This document shows, piece after piece, positions 48,130 through 59,285 of a stretch of 64,000 nt of DNA; positions within the stretch are counted from its first letter, which is position 1, and the number at the start of each line of letters is the position of its first letter. A program made the translations under genes and the position numbers. The notes below the pieces were generated by a model, which was given only the letters and a program-made list of their open reading frames with translations, had not been told where the DNA came from and did not search any database. The stretch spans positions 993,389-1,057,388 of the forward strand of contig BCIK01000004.1 of the NCBI GenBank assembly GCA_039545295.1. Reading direction: 5' to 3'. The stretch comes from Udeniomyces pyricola. Lineage: Eukaryota > Basidiomycota > Tremellomycetes > Cystofilobasidiales > Mrakiaceae.

Positions 48130-51100
48130 TTACGCCGTCGCTTTTCCTTTGCCCTTGTCGACCGAGGCCGACGCCTTGGAAGCGCCCGAGATGTTCCAGG
48201 CGGAGAGGATGAGGTCGATGATATCCGAAACGCCCTCGTCGTGCTTGACGGACGCAAAGATCGTCGGGCCCGTTTCGCGCATGACTTTGAGGTTCAAAAA
48301 AAAAAAACCGAAAAAGGGGGGGGGGAGAGGGGGTTTGAAGAAAATCAAGAGAAAAAGAAGAAGGGGGGGTTGGAGGAGAAGGGATTAGAGAGGTTAAGCG
48401 ACACGTGAGCCAGAAACGCCCGATCGGTCGAGCAAGAGACGAAAGCCAAGAAGGGGGGGGGGGGAGGGNGGGAGAGGAAAGAGACGTACTATCCGAATCT
48501 CGCTTCATGACCGCCAAGGACGCTCCGACGTACACGGCGAGATCCGTCTGTACATCACGACCAGAGCAAGTCAAGAGCAAGGCGAATATGTAGGCAGAGA
48601 GAGAGATAGAGCAAGAGAAAATAAAGAGAAAGAGAGAAAAGAAAGGGGAACGTAGGGGTGTCAGAAAGGAAAGTTGATTGGAAACACATTCACGCCTCAT
48701 CTTCCCCTCTCGAACGCGTTCAACAGGATGGAACTGACCTTGTCTGTGACACCATAAAAAAAAACGATCATCGAAGAAGAGATTGGATCCATCCAATATG
48801 CTTATTAGTCCTTCACAATCTTTGTCTTCCTCCCTCGCATCCACGTTTTCAAACACACCCTTCGCCCCCGCCACCCACCCCACACACACACCCTTGCGAA
48901 GAGAAAACACAGGATAGAGAATGGGTTGAAGCTTACTGATCACGAGGATATCCGATTGCGAAACGCCTGGTCCACCCTTCCGAGGGACTTTATCTCCACC
49001 CGCCACGTCAATCTGTAAAGAACCCCCCCCCCCCAAGAAGAACATACACAGATGAGTTGAAGAAAGGAGAAGAAGACACATTGAAACGAAAGAAATGGAC
49101 AAAAGCGGGTTTTTAGATTTTTTTAAAAAAATAAAAATAAAAAAAAAGTTGTCAGTGTGTCCCCTTTTTTGGAACAGGTAGGAGTTGCAAGGGTTCGAAA
49201 AGTCAACTTCAAAATTCGAAGAACGTACGACGTAGATGGTCAAGTCCGCGAGTTCTCGGCTGTACGCTGCGGACAAGTTGTCGCCTATCTCGTTCCGTAC
49301 CAAGGTCCACAGACAATGTACCATCGAAGGGAGAGAGAGAAGGAAGAAGCAGGAAGGGAGGGGAAGTAGGAAAGCGAGATTGTTTTTTCTCTTGGTAAGT
49401 AAGAAGGGAATTGGGATCTTTCACGAAGACACAAACAACGTTTCTAGAGTTTAGAGAAGGCCCTGGCCTCCTCCCTCCTGCCCCTTTCCTTTCCTTCCCT
49501 TTCCTCCAGGCAAACGATGCCCTTCATCCAGCTCCGAGCTGGAAACTCGAGGCTCAAAAAAAAATTCAAAACAAAGCAGAGAAAAAAAAGACAGAGGAAC
49601 AAAAGGGGAAGGACCAAGAACGATCTTCAGACGAACCTCCCGATTCAATCAGCAGCATCTCGCACCCGAATTCCGCCTGAAGTTGCTCCAAAGCCCCCAG
49701 GTTAGCCGAGACGTCTTCCCTACACTCGGCCAAAGAGGGAAAAAGAGAGAGAGAGGGAGAAATCATCCGAGGAGTAAGACAAGAAGGGTAAGATAAGTCA
49801 GGGATGCGACAGAAGAAAGCGGAGGAAGACGATCTAGGTTGGCCTATGGGCGAGAAAAGAAGCGGAAGGGAAGGGAGGGGGGGGGGGGGGGGNNGGANCG
49901 GATCGCGGCATGCGGGCATCCACCGGTTTCGATCGCTCGCACTCGGCCTTCGGGAAGAGCATTGTTTCTGATCAAAAATTCGCTGAGTATGAGGAGGGAT
50001 TATCAAGGCTTTGGCGTTAGAGGAGGTAGAATGCCATGGAGATAGAGGAATGTCAAAGGAACAAAGGGGGGGGGATTCAAACTGACCAGTCCTCGGTGGT
50101 GAAAATATCATTGGTCACAGCAGCTACAGACGATGAATCATCAATGTTGAGTCAATTGCAAGGAAATAAATAATCACATCCTCAGACGGAGAAATGCCCA
50201 AGGGAAGGGGGGTCCTACCAATGTTGTAGTTATCGCGCAGTCGCCTGCAAAGCGCCAGCATCAACGCCGTCTTGCCCGATCCAACGGGTCTAATCCGAAC
50301 CATCCAATCAGATAAAATCGTCAGCATACTCATATTCCCCGATGACTTCTCATCGTTCTCAGAGGCGAGTCTTGGGCGAGAAGGGTCGGATGGAGAAGGA
50401 AGGGACGAACCCTCCGATACCAATGGTGAATGCTCGCTCGTTCCAGTCCCGGCCCGAGTAGTCGGGCAAGTCGCGCTCAGCAAACTTGCCGGCATGTTCC
50501 TATGAGCGACCCGATTCACGTTGATTGAGACCAAGATAGGAACGTTTGGAGTTGAGATCATTGCACAATCAACAAGCGCGAAGCGAGCAGGAAGATGGAA
50601 GGGGGATCAAAGTTTTGTTTGGAAATGATTGATGACGAGTCAGAAGATTCGGATTTCCATTTCCCCCGCGGTTGGTCGAATACCTCTTCGATTCGCCGGG
50701 CGAGATTGCAGTTCTTTCTCCTCCCCCCTTCCCCCCTCCCTTTCTTTCCCCCATCCGAGCAGCACTTCGACATCTCACTCACAAAGTGTTCGTGGGTGTG
50801 ACCGTGCTAGAGTGAAGGGGAGAATAAGATGGATTTAGAGGTCAGCCAGAGATGAGGTAGAGAACTAGGCGCGAAAGTCAAGTCAAGTCCAGATGGGGAG
50901 GAAGGCAAGTGGAGATGTCCGGTTGGGGCCCGCCAGGCAGAAAGACAGAGAGACGCCGAAGAGATACGAGATGGAAGGACAAGTTGTCACAATAATGATG
51001 ATTTTGTATCGACTCGAGATGAACTCTGAGCTGTTGGTAAGACTTGACCAGAGTCCTTGATCCAACGAAGCATCCGTCCATCCACTAGCGGCAGAATGAT

Positions 51101-51478
51101 GTTTCTACTTGAATCCCTTTCCCCCTCCGCTTCTTCCCGAAGAGCCGAGCAATGAACGCCTCGGTATGATCCATCTTGTCCTCTCTCCCCGCCCATCCAC
51201 CTCTCGCACATACGGCTGCTCATCATCGTCATCATCATCACCATCCTCATACCACTCACATCTGGTGTCCATTCTCCGCCGTGGCTGTGGGCGCCCTCGA
51301 CGTTGGCGTGGCTGTGGGCGAAAGGAGGGTCACCGATGCTCGAGACGGACGAAGGCGTGTGCGATCCGGACACGGCTGAACTTGAATGACCGGTCCCAGA
51401 ACCACCGCCAGCAGAGGCCGAGGCGAGGGCGGTGGACAGTCGGTCTTGAAATTGGCAGATGGGCGATGGGGACGTCAT
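48130..51478 (-). CDS. ureG: Urease accessory GTPase UreG
   Basis: GTPase that, with the UreD and UreF homologues, delivers nickel to apo-urease. About 12 exons. The first exon (51478-51260) encodes [14 protein letters not shown] and a His-containing segment [16 protein letters not shown] 24-nt microexon (50806-50783) encodes HGHTHEHF, then [19 protein letters not shown], the P-loop [101 protein letters not shown] and the G4 motif NKTD, which is split over a 5-nt microexon at 48743-48739. It ends in [12 protein letters not shown] and a Lys/Ala tail. Ambiguous bases at 49893-49898 cover a splice donor. All GTPase motifs are present. Introns are long relative to exons, and the first (about 450 nt) could hide another small exon. 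Confidence 0.92.
48739..48743 (-). other. 5-nt microexon of UreG
   Basis: Coding-strand sequence ACAAG, flanked by CACAG on the 5' side and GTCAGT on the 3' side. With the preceding exon ending ATCA (before GTAAGC) and the next starting ACGGAT, it rebuilds codons for Ile-Asn-Lys-Thr-Asp, the G4 NKxD motif required for guanine specificity. Without it, no reading through this region gives NKTD. Confidence 0.75.
50783..50806 (-). other. 24-nt microexon of UreG encoding HGHTHEHF
   Basis: Coding-strand exon bounded by CTCTAG and GTGAGTG. It encodes eight residues, four of them His, in the position where fungal and plant UreG carry a His-rich nickel-binding N-terminus. It is in phase 0 at both ends, so it could be skipped without changing frame. 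Confidence 0.8.
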
Positions 51479-51882
51479 TTGGGTGAAGAATGGAATGAGT
51501 GCTTGAGAGAAGAGAGAAGGGAGGGGAGGGGGGGTCAGAGCAACGAGTTGGAAGAAGGGACGAGGTAATGGGGGAGGTCGAAGGGACCAAGATGGCCGTG
51601 CCGTTCATGCCGTGCCTTCGGCTGGTCGCGTTACCCATTTCTCACGATAATCATTCATTCATAATCATGACCAATCAAATCATGAATCACATCTACATCT
51701 TGAACCGTGCTCGTCGGGTCAATCAGACCCCTGGAAACCGATCGTCTATATCAAAGCTACAAGACACACATATACATCATTGTAGGCTAGACAACAATCC
51801 TCAACTAGAGAACGGAACCCATCTTGCCCTTCTCACTAGATCACCACTAATCCGCTCCCCNCCCCCCCNCCCCCCCCCCCTT
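51479..51882. other. Intergenic region between UreG and the amidohydrolase gene
   Basis: About 400 bp holding the UreG promoter and the 3' UTR of the gene to the right, both on the minus strand. N bases at 51861 and 51869 sit in a C run just after the amidohydrolase stop codon. No gene is seen. Confidence 0.5.
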
Positions 51883-54800
51883 CTAATCAGTTGCGAACCC
51901 ATTCAACTTGACGACCTGGCCGAGGTGCATCACAAAGTCCACTTTCTCCCCCGACCTCAGCGCCTCCAACTTATCACCCAACTCCCCTTTGATCCCAATG
52001 AGATCGGCCGCATAGCCAGCACGCAGGACGCCCGCCTGCATCTTCCGGTTTGACGTGGCCTGTTCGTCTTGGAGCGTATCGGCATCGAGTATGGACCGAG
52101 CCACCACATCCGTGGGGTCAAACGCCGGGTCGAGAAGGGCGAGGAACCGTTTAGAAATCGCTTGGGAGCGACGATGTTCGCCAGAGGGGGATAAAGCAGT
52201 TGTGGCAAGGGCCTTGGATCCGTGGAGGTAAGACCAAGATAGAAGGTTGGTTGGAAAGATCCCTTGGTTGGCCAAGTTGTAGAGCTCCTCGCCCGGAGAC
52301 GTCGTGCCGTCAAAGGCCTCTAGGTGAACTCCGCAAGCTGTTGAAGAAAAAGAGAAAGAAAAAAAAAAGAGAAAAAGGAAAGAAAAAAGATGTAAACAGG
52401 AAACGCATGTCAAAGCGATAGGATCAGAGGCATGTGTTAGCTAAATGTCCAAAAACGCCTCCTCGACACCGAGACCATCTTTCACCTTCACTTACCAATC
52501 TGAACTTTAGCTGAGAGTGCCAGCTGGATTGCCTCCTTCATCGATTCCAGGTTCGTTTGAGCCATGGTACGTTCAAACGCCAAGTGTCGTGCCTCATGCA
52601 AAAGCTGAGCCGTCTGGGTTGGATCAGCCGCTCTCAGCCGAGCTTTGTGATGTTCGATCCGAGTCTCGAGGCTATGGACGACGTTGATGTAAGCCGTAAG
52701 AGAGGGAATCCAAACAACGCTTTTCTCTTTCATTTCCTGTGAAACAGAAAAAAAAATTAAAAAAAAAATGGGACATTGAGGGGGAATGCTCGGATATACG
52801 ACAAATATCGTCAAAAGCGAAGGGGAACGACCCACTTTGAATGTTTCGACATCGGCACCATGACCATGTTCAATCGTCGTCACGCCCGACCGAACACACA
52901 TCTTGATGGTCTCTGCTCGGACCGCGTGGGCAACAACCTAAGCATGACCGAGTCAGAGTCAGTTATGGCTCAAAGTTGCAGGAAACCATCACGGTTGGCT
53001 TGTTACTTACCCTAACGTTGAGTGAGATTGCCACTTCAACAGCGGCGTAGATTTGTTCATACGTCAGCCCAGTTACACTAGGCGAAGTGATGATGGGGTA
53101 TTTGTGGTCGGGATATGATGCCGAAGGACAGTCTTTTATAACACATCAAGTCGCCCAATCGAGTTGAGACCCATCGCGTCAGCCTTGTCTCGTTGCAGCA
53201 AAAGAAAAGTCACCCAAGTAAAACCGACGGAAAACATACCGGCATAGAGCTTGATCATGTCAGCTCCCATCGCAACTTGGCGTTGAACAATACTTCGAAT
53301 GGCCTCTACGCTTTCGGCAACCTCAGCCGCCACGGTCGTACTGCAGGTTATTTCATCCCATTCATCATCAGCGTGTGCTTTTAAACAGGGACATCGACCC
53401 GGTCCGCTTGTAGACCAACATCCATAAATAAATAAGAAAAAGACATATGAGGAGACTCACCAGGAACTTCCGACGATTCCCCGGGAAGAAGTAAACATCC
53501 GAGGAGCCAGCGACACGGTATTAGGAGGTGAAAGGGCCTTTTTGAGATCAACGTCCGCGTCAAGAGCACCTATCGTACCAAGGTAACAAAGCAAGACCAA
53601 CCACGATCCATCCAGACAGGAATCACAACAACAACGCATCAGCTCAATCCCAAGCGAGAGGAAAGGGTTTAAATATCCAACGACCGACATCCTCACCTTC
53701 GGTGCCGGCATCACGGACAGTCGTGTAACCCGCGAGAAGGGTTCGTCGGGCATAGGCCGCGGCCCTGATCGACTTTTGGACGATAGTATCGTTTTTGTGT
53801 TGATCTGAGGCTGATGAGACGGTGAATGGCTTGCCAAAGTGGTGGACGTGCGCGTCGATGAGTCCGGGTAGCAGGGTCAAGTGGCGAAGGTCGAGCTGAT
53901 CCAGGATACGGGTAAAACACCATGTCCTCAGCAATATGAATCACGCAGGAAGAACCACACATACGTCAAGTGAGACAATCCAAGCGTCCCAAAAGGCTCA
54001 GAATGACTTACAGCGGGGTGACCGGCAAATGTCCCGTCCTTGGCTACTTGATCGGGACTAGCCCCACCAAAATTGCCTATCCAGGTTATTTCCAAGATGA
54101 GGCCCGACCACGTATCCACTGTGAGGACGATATCGTTGACAAACGTCCTCGTGATTGAATCGAACATCTTGGACGAAAGGATTCGGAGCAAAGGACCTTT
54201 GGTCGTGCGGTTGAGAGGCATAGGATTAACGGCGCGTGCAAGGTGGGTTTTATCGATCGAACTGGACGATTGACGAGAATCCATCGTCGTCACGTGTGGT
54301 TGTTGAAGCGATCGATCAGAAGCCACAGAATACTGGGCATCCATATGATTAGGCATGCTGTAGTTGTCAACTCCAGATGAAGACCCAGCGGGGGCGTTGT
54401 GTGCCTGCATGTCTGATTCATGTCCAGTAGCGAGACCACTGAGGGTATTAGAGGGGGAGAAGGATGTCGCCGCCTGCTTTGCCGCTTCGAGTTGTTGAAG
54501 CAGATTATGGGCCGATGCAGGGTCGATGGGCGATTGCGGACCACTAGGCCGCGATGAAAGCGCATCACTTGGACGTCGAGAAGGTATCCCAGGGAGGGAT
54601 GGGTCGAGTGAATGGTTCTGAGTCGAAAAGATCGGGGATTGAGGCCCACGGTGGCTCGAGGTGGAGCCAAAGGGTTGGCCAGCATAGGGAGGCTGCTGGA
54701 CAAAGCGAGGATGATCTGATTGTAGTGGGTCAAGTTGGGTGCCGGACCATCCTAGTGGTAAGTGAAGAGGTAATTCTGATGAAGAAGCAGGATGACACAC

Positions 54801-55903
54801 GCGTCCATCAGCAAAAGGTCGTACCGCAAGGGGTGTGGATGCATCAAAGGACTCTCGACGTACGCCCTGCATTCGTGGTCATCTCTTCGCGTTTGAGGAC
54901 CCTTGCCCTCCTCTCCTTGGCCTCGCGCTTGCTGAGGCTCATCTGGTACGCCCGCTCGGCATACTCGCGCAACTCGGGTCGAACGTTTGGGCAGAACCGA
55001 GCGTGGTCCTTGAACTTGATGGGCAGGCGGGTCGACCAGATCGTTGGGCAATCATCCTATATCCGGTATGAGAGGAAGGATAGCCAGCATAGCGGGTCGA
55101 AAGGGATCGAGCATCAGTATGGGTTGAACGTTTGAAGCATGACATGGAGAGAAACGTCATCGGAAAAAGGAGTTGGTTGCCCTTACACCGATGCAGCCAT
55201 ATCTGCCCTCGCTCAGCGACTAAGAAGAAACATTTCAGTGACATGGTCAGTGTCATCGAATATCACTCGTCAACGACCACCGCAGTAGACGTCTGGATCC
55301 TGGTCAATGGTTCGGATCGAAACTCACGACCGTCAAACGATCGGCAGCTTCGTCTCGTGGACGTCCAGCTCCGCCTACCCTGGCCTTCTTCTTGGGAGGG
55401 GATGGATGACTGAGAGCGAATGGGAGAGCTGTGGAATAGGTTTCACATCATCATGAACATGCATCAGTTCTTGACGTTCCTTTCGCCCTAGTGGTGCCAA
55501 GCTGACAGAACGGAACGAAATCGGCATATAGCCGCCACTTACGGTCAGTTGTTTCGTCCTTCATCTCTGGCCGGTAAGGCCCGTCATCTGTGGGCGATCT
55601 GGCTCGGCCTTTGCCCTTGTTCTGCCCTGAGACGTCCTCTTCTGGGTCATCCTCCTCTTCATCGTCGTCCTCGTCGTTTGGGAAGCGTGGAGAGGCATGA
55701 TGGACGAGCGGAACAGTCCTTGGATTTTCGACTGTCCAGCCAGGAGGAGGGGATGGCAGCGTCGCGTCGGCAAGAGGACCCGGCGCCGAGGTAAACGCTG
55801 ACGCTGGGGTGGCCGTGGGAAGATCGGATGTGGTCATTGAAGATAAGGCGGCTTGTTCGAGAGCAGGCGGAGCTGCTGCTGAGGGTTGGGTTGATTGCTG
55901 CAT
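51883..55903 (-). CDS. Amidohydrolase joined in frame to an N-terminal nuclear-type C2HC-finger region
   Basis: The C-terminal half is a metal-dependent amidohydrolase: PLLRILSSKMFDSITR, LDLRHLTLLPGLIDAHVHHFG (HxH metal pair), SIRAAAYARRTLLAGYTTVRDAG, GADMIKLYA (the catalytic Lys position), VVAHAVRAETIKMC, GVTTIEHGHG, and a final exon with GYAADLIGI. The substrate is unknown; imidazolonepropionase- or prolidase-like is the nearest description. Upstream exons give MQQSTQPSAAAPP, an acidic stretch (DEDDDEEEDDPEED), PPKKKARVGG (NLS-like), YGCIGDDC then HARFC (C-x4-C-x14-H-x3-C) and a basic helix KREAKERRARVLKREE. The exon that follows (from about 54746) stays open in one frame into the amidohydrolase. 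If these are two genes, the amidohydrolase would start at Met 54284 or 54221. Confidence 0.72.
54746..55903 (-). other. 5' half of the fused gene, putative C2HC zinc-finger and NLS region
   Basis: Four exons upstream of the long open exon. Phases agree at each junction: TTD to PLPFALSH, LTV to SLSEGRYGC, CIG to DDCPTIW, NAG to (R)WSGTQLDP. The Cys/His spacing resembles a single C2HC finger and the KKKAR cluster a nuclear signal, neither of which is usual for an amidohydrolase. It may be a separate gene whose stop I cannot see. Confidence 0.55.
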
Positions 55904-56448
55904 GATGGCATGGGATGGGAGAGGGCAAAGGGGGTGGTTAGAAGGGATAGAGCCGTCGCGCCCGATTTGCGAAACCCCGAAGGAGCCGGCCACGTTTAGT
56001 TTGGCGGCTTTTCTTATTCCGGTCAATAAGGTCTCACGTTGGAAATTCCGGCTGATGGATATAGCCTGTGAATTCACGAGGCTAAGCGTTGATATATATA
56101 TCGGACCTTTAATTTTTCGCTTTCCACCATCGACTATCATACGCATGGCATGTTGCTTGTGGCGATGTCTCCCCTTGTTGGAGATACATTGTGTGGCGGT
56201 GATGAAATTTTAGTATGCTATATAAAATGCATTGTGTGACATGATGGAAACTGATCAACTGGCCACGTACATCGAACGCGGAACGACGCACGCGTGCGTG
56301 CATGACGAGGTCCAGTCGAAAAGCGCGTCCGAGTCCGACGTCGTCGGCCGCCGCCAGGATATCGAACTTGGAGTCGCACGACCCTTCTCCTACTCGATCT
56401 GACGTAGCCCCTCTCTCTTGGTCCTCGCTCTCAACGTCTGCATCCATC
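55904..56448. promoter_or_regulatory. Divergent promoter region between the fused amidohydrolase gene and the alpha/beta hydrolase gene
   Basis: The left gene starts at 55903 (minus) and the right gene at 56449 (plus). A TATATAAA element lies at 56219-56226, about 225 bp upstream of the plus-strand start, and a TATATATATC stretch at about 56092-56101. An in-frame Met at 56302 could extend the plus-strand protein by 49 Ser/Arg-rich residues, which I left out. Confidence 0.5.
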
Positions 56449-59285
56449 ATGACATACGACCCTCAACCTATACCCTTCGACCTGCATCAGCATCAATCCT
56501 ATGGCCTCGCAGACCTCCCCCCAGAGCTTCTGGAGCTCGGCATTGAGGCTGCCAGTGTCGAGACTGCGTCTATCTTGCGCTGCCAGCCGATCAAAGTGCT
56601 TCTTCTGACGTCTACTTCAATCCCTATCTGGTCTGGGGATGTTCGTCGGTAATCTTGAGTACTAACTCCATGCTGATGGGAAACCTACGTTGATCCCAGT
56701 TCTTCTACATGATCTGGCACCTCGCTACGCTGTGCTTCATGTGAGTCGATAGTCGCCCCTCTAATTTGCCGACGATCCAATTCAACTCTTCTCAACGTTG
56801 ACCCTTCTTTCAGTCGATGCATGAAGCTCCTTCATACCGATACTGATACTGAATACTTCTCATCATTACTACCGCTCCCATGAACTCGTTCAAGCTGTGT
56901 TCCATATTGGACAATCAAGTCTCTCTCCAAGTCGGCCCGACCACGTTCAGATTGGCGTAAGTGACAATTTGGCCCCTCGCCACCGTTCCGGCCAGTTCCG
57001 TTCTGCACATGAGAGCAGCTCATCATGCATGACGACGCTCATAGGACGAACTGACCCGCAAACTCGATGACTAACATACATGACAATCTCAATTTCTCTT
57101 CCACCTTGAAATCTTTCGTTGATAGCTATCTCACGTGTCATCAAGGTCAAATTTATCAAACGAATCCAAATCCTCGTCAGCCGTCTGGATTTGGATCAAC
57201 TGGGAAGAGACATTGCCTCAGCTCCAGTACGCCTCTTCAAAAGGCACTAAATAACCACCATCCCTCCTCCTCTCTTCGTTGCTCAACACACCACCACCTC
57301 ATTCATCCACACATCGTAGCACTGACCGCCCCCCATCGCTTGACTGACTGATCCACCTTACAACGTCCAATTTCTTCTAGGACCCAACTACGCTCTCACA
57401 TTCCACGCACGTCTTCATCCCGCCTCTTCCTTCCCACCTTCTGACAGGGTTCCCTCTCCTCGCCCTCCAAACCGCCGAATCCCGTCGTGGAACCTGGTGC
57501 TCTCCCTTCCCACCTCGACTGAGTGCATTCCAGCGCTGGCTGTCGGGCCTCGTCGAACCGAGAAGAACAGCGCGGCTCGCAGGTCAGCCCCTCGTTAGAG
57601 AGGGTGGCGGCAAGGCACTGTCGAGTCAAGGCACAGGAGGTTTCTGGTTTGGAGGTGAACCCGAAAATGTAGAGACAACGCGTAACGGAGAGCCCAGGAT
57701 GGAGGCAGAAGAGAACCAAGGGATGGTAGCTCTCAACTTCCATGGCGGAGCGTACATCACGGGCTCCGGAATCGAACGAGACGGAACGGGTTATCATCCG
57801 AAATTCCTTCTGGCAAAGACATCGATCCAGCACGTTCTCCACGCCGAGGTTTGTCTTTGTCCCTTCAGGTGTTCCTTGCTTCACCCTACACGTTGTGAGG
57901 TCGCCGTACTGATACTGACGCTCCGACGACTGTTCGTACGACATTAGTATCGACTCGCCCATCATTGTCCTTTCCCAGCTGCTCTTGTCGATGCCATTGC
58001 GGCTTATGTCTACTTGCTTCACGACAAGGGCATTCCAGGGCATCGAATCGTTGTCTCGGGAGACTCAGCAGGAGGACACTTAGCTCTCGGGTAAGATTCC
58101 TCTTAGGATCATGTTCAGCGGTCCATAAACCGATTCGAGACCATTCCACACTTGACCGTGGGCATAGGTGCTCAACCAATATCCATCTTCGTCTTTTTAT
58201 TATTATTATTTTTTATACCTTTTGCAGGCTCGTTCGTTATCTTCGCGACGAAGGAGCTTCTCTCGGACTTGCCATGCCTAAAGGATTAATCCTCGCGTCG
58301 CCTTGGGGCGACATGACGCTCTCCGTGATGAAAGATCCCACCTCAAGCGGTTGGACAAACGAACCTTCTGATATCGTAAGCGTCTTCCTCTCTGCTTCAA
58401 TCACACCCAACCTGCTCTCTTACATCTAAACACCGCCGCGTATTATTATTATTTTTCCTTGACCTTTTTTCTTTTCATTTTCTTGTGTTGCCTCGCAAAT
58501 CTCAATCCCATCTTGTCAATTCAAGATCCACGACACTCTCCCTCCACATGCCATCTCTCTCTTCCTCCGTTCGCTCCCTCCTTGTTTCCTCGCCTCGCCC
58601 TATCTCTCCCCAGCCGCTCTTCACGCCCCTCATTGCTCCACAGGTCCTCTGTCATTTGAGGGTTTTCCAGATACATGCGTCGTCTGGGGTGGGTCAGAAC
58701 GGTTGAGGGATGAGACGAGAGAGTTGGTGAGCAGGATGGAGGAAGCTAGCGTTTCAGTGCATCAAATCGAAGTCGTTGGGGTTCGTCATCAACTTTCCTT
58801 TTGCATACTCAGGTTCTAACAGATGAGCCTCATCAAGTCACATGAAACAATGTTCGATGCTGATCCTAATCACTATCTCTATGTCTCTCTAGGCCATTCA
58901 TGACTTCATCGCATTCCCCTCCTTTCAATCCGACGAAATCACTCTCGCCTTCGAAACCATCTCCGCTTTCATCTCATCCCTTCTCTCCAATTCTCCCTCC
59001 TCCCCTCCAAGTTCTAACTCAGGTCTCCGAGACCTCTCTCGACGTCTCGCTGGCTCTCCTTCCTCCTCATCCATCTCGACGTCCCCATCATCCGACATTT
59101 TGACCCCTTCAGACGAGGTTTCCACGACATCGTCGTCGTCCGATTCATGTGTGTCTTTAGTCGACGTCGAAGACGATGTCGAGGACAGTCCCATCGTCAT
59201 GTCGATAACCAAACCAAGCGGAATCATCGATCAAGGCTTATCATCAATCCCAATGGGGACGTTGATCGATCTCGGCGAGGAATGA
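56449..59285 (+). CDS. Alpha/beta hydrolase fold-3 (HSL-type) esterase/lipase
   Basis: Nine exons in phase: 56449-56640, 56700-56740, 56895-56956, 57126-57226, 57381-57848, 57948-58090, 58228-58375, 58526-58780 and 58893-59285. The N-terminus has a hydrophobic FFYMIWHLATLCF segment (a possible membrane anchor), then VPYWTIKSLSKSARPRSDW and a basic amphipathic stretch. The catalytic part has LNFHGGAYITGSG (HGG oxyanion hole), YRLAHHCPFPAALVDA, VVSGDSAGGHLAL (nucleophile Ser), LILASPWGDM, VVWGGSERLRDE (acid region) and AIHDFIAFP (catalytic His), so Ser and His are clear. A long Ser-rich, acidic tail after the fold ends GTLIDLGEE-stop. This matches fungal HSL-family hydrolases that act on lipids or esters; the true substrate is not evident. 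Confidence 0.88.
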
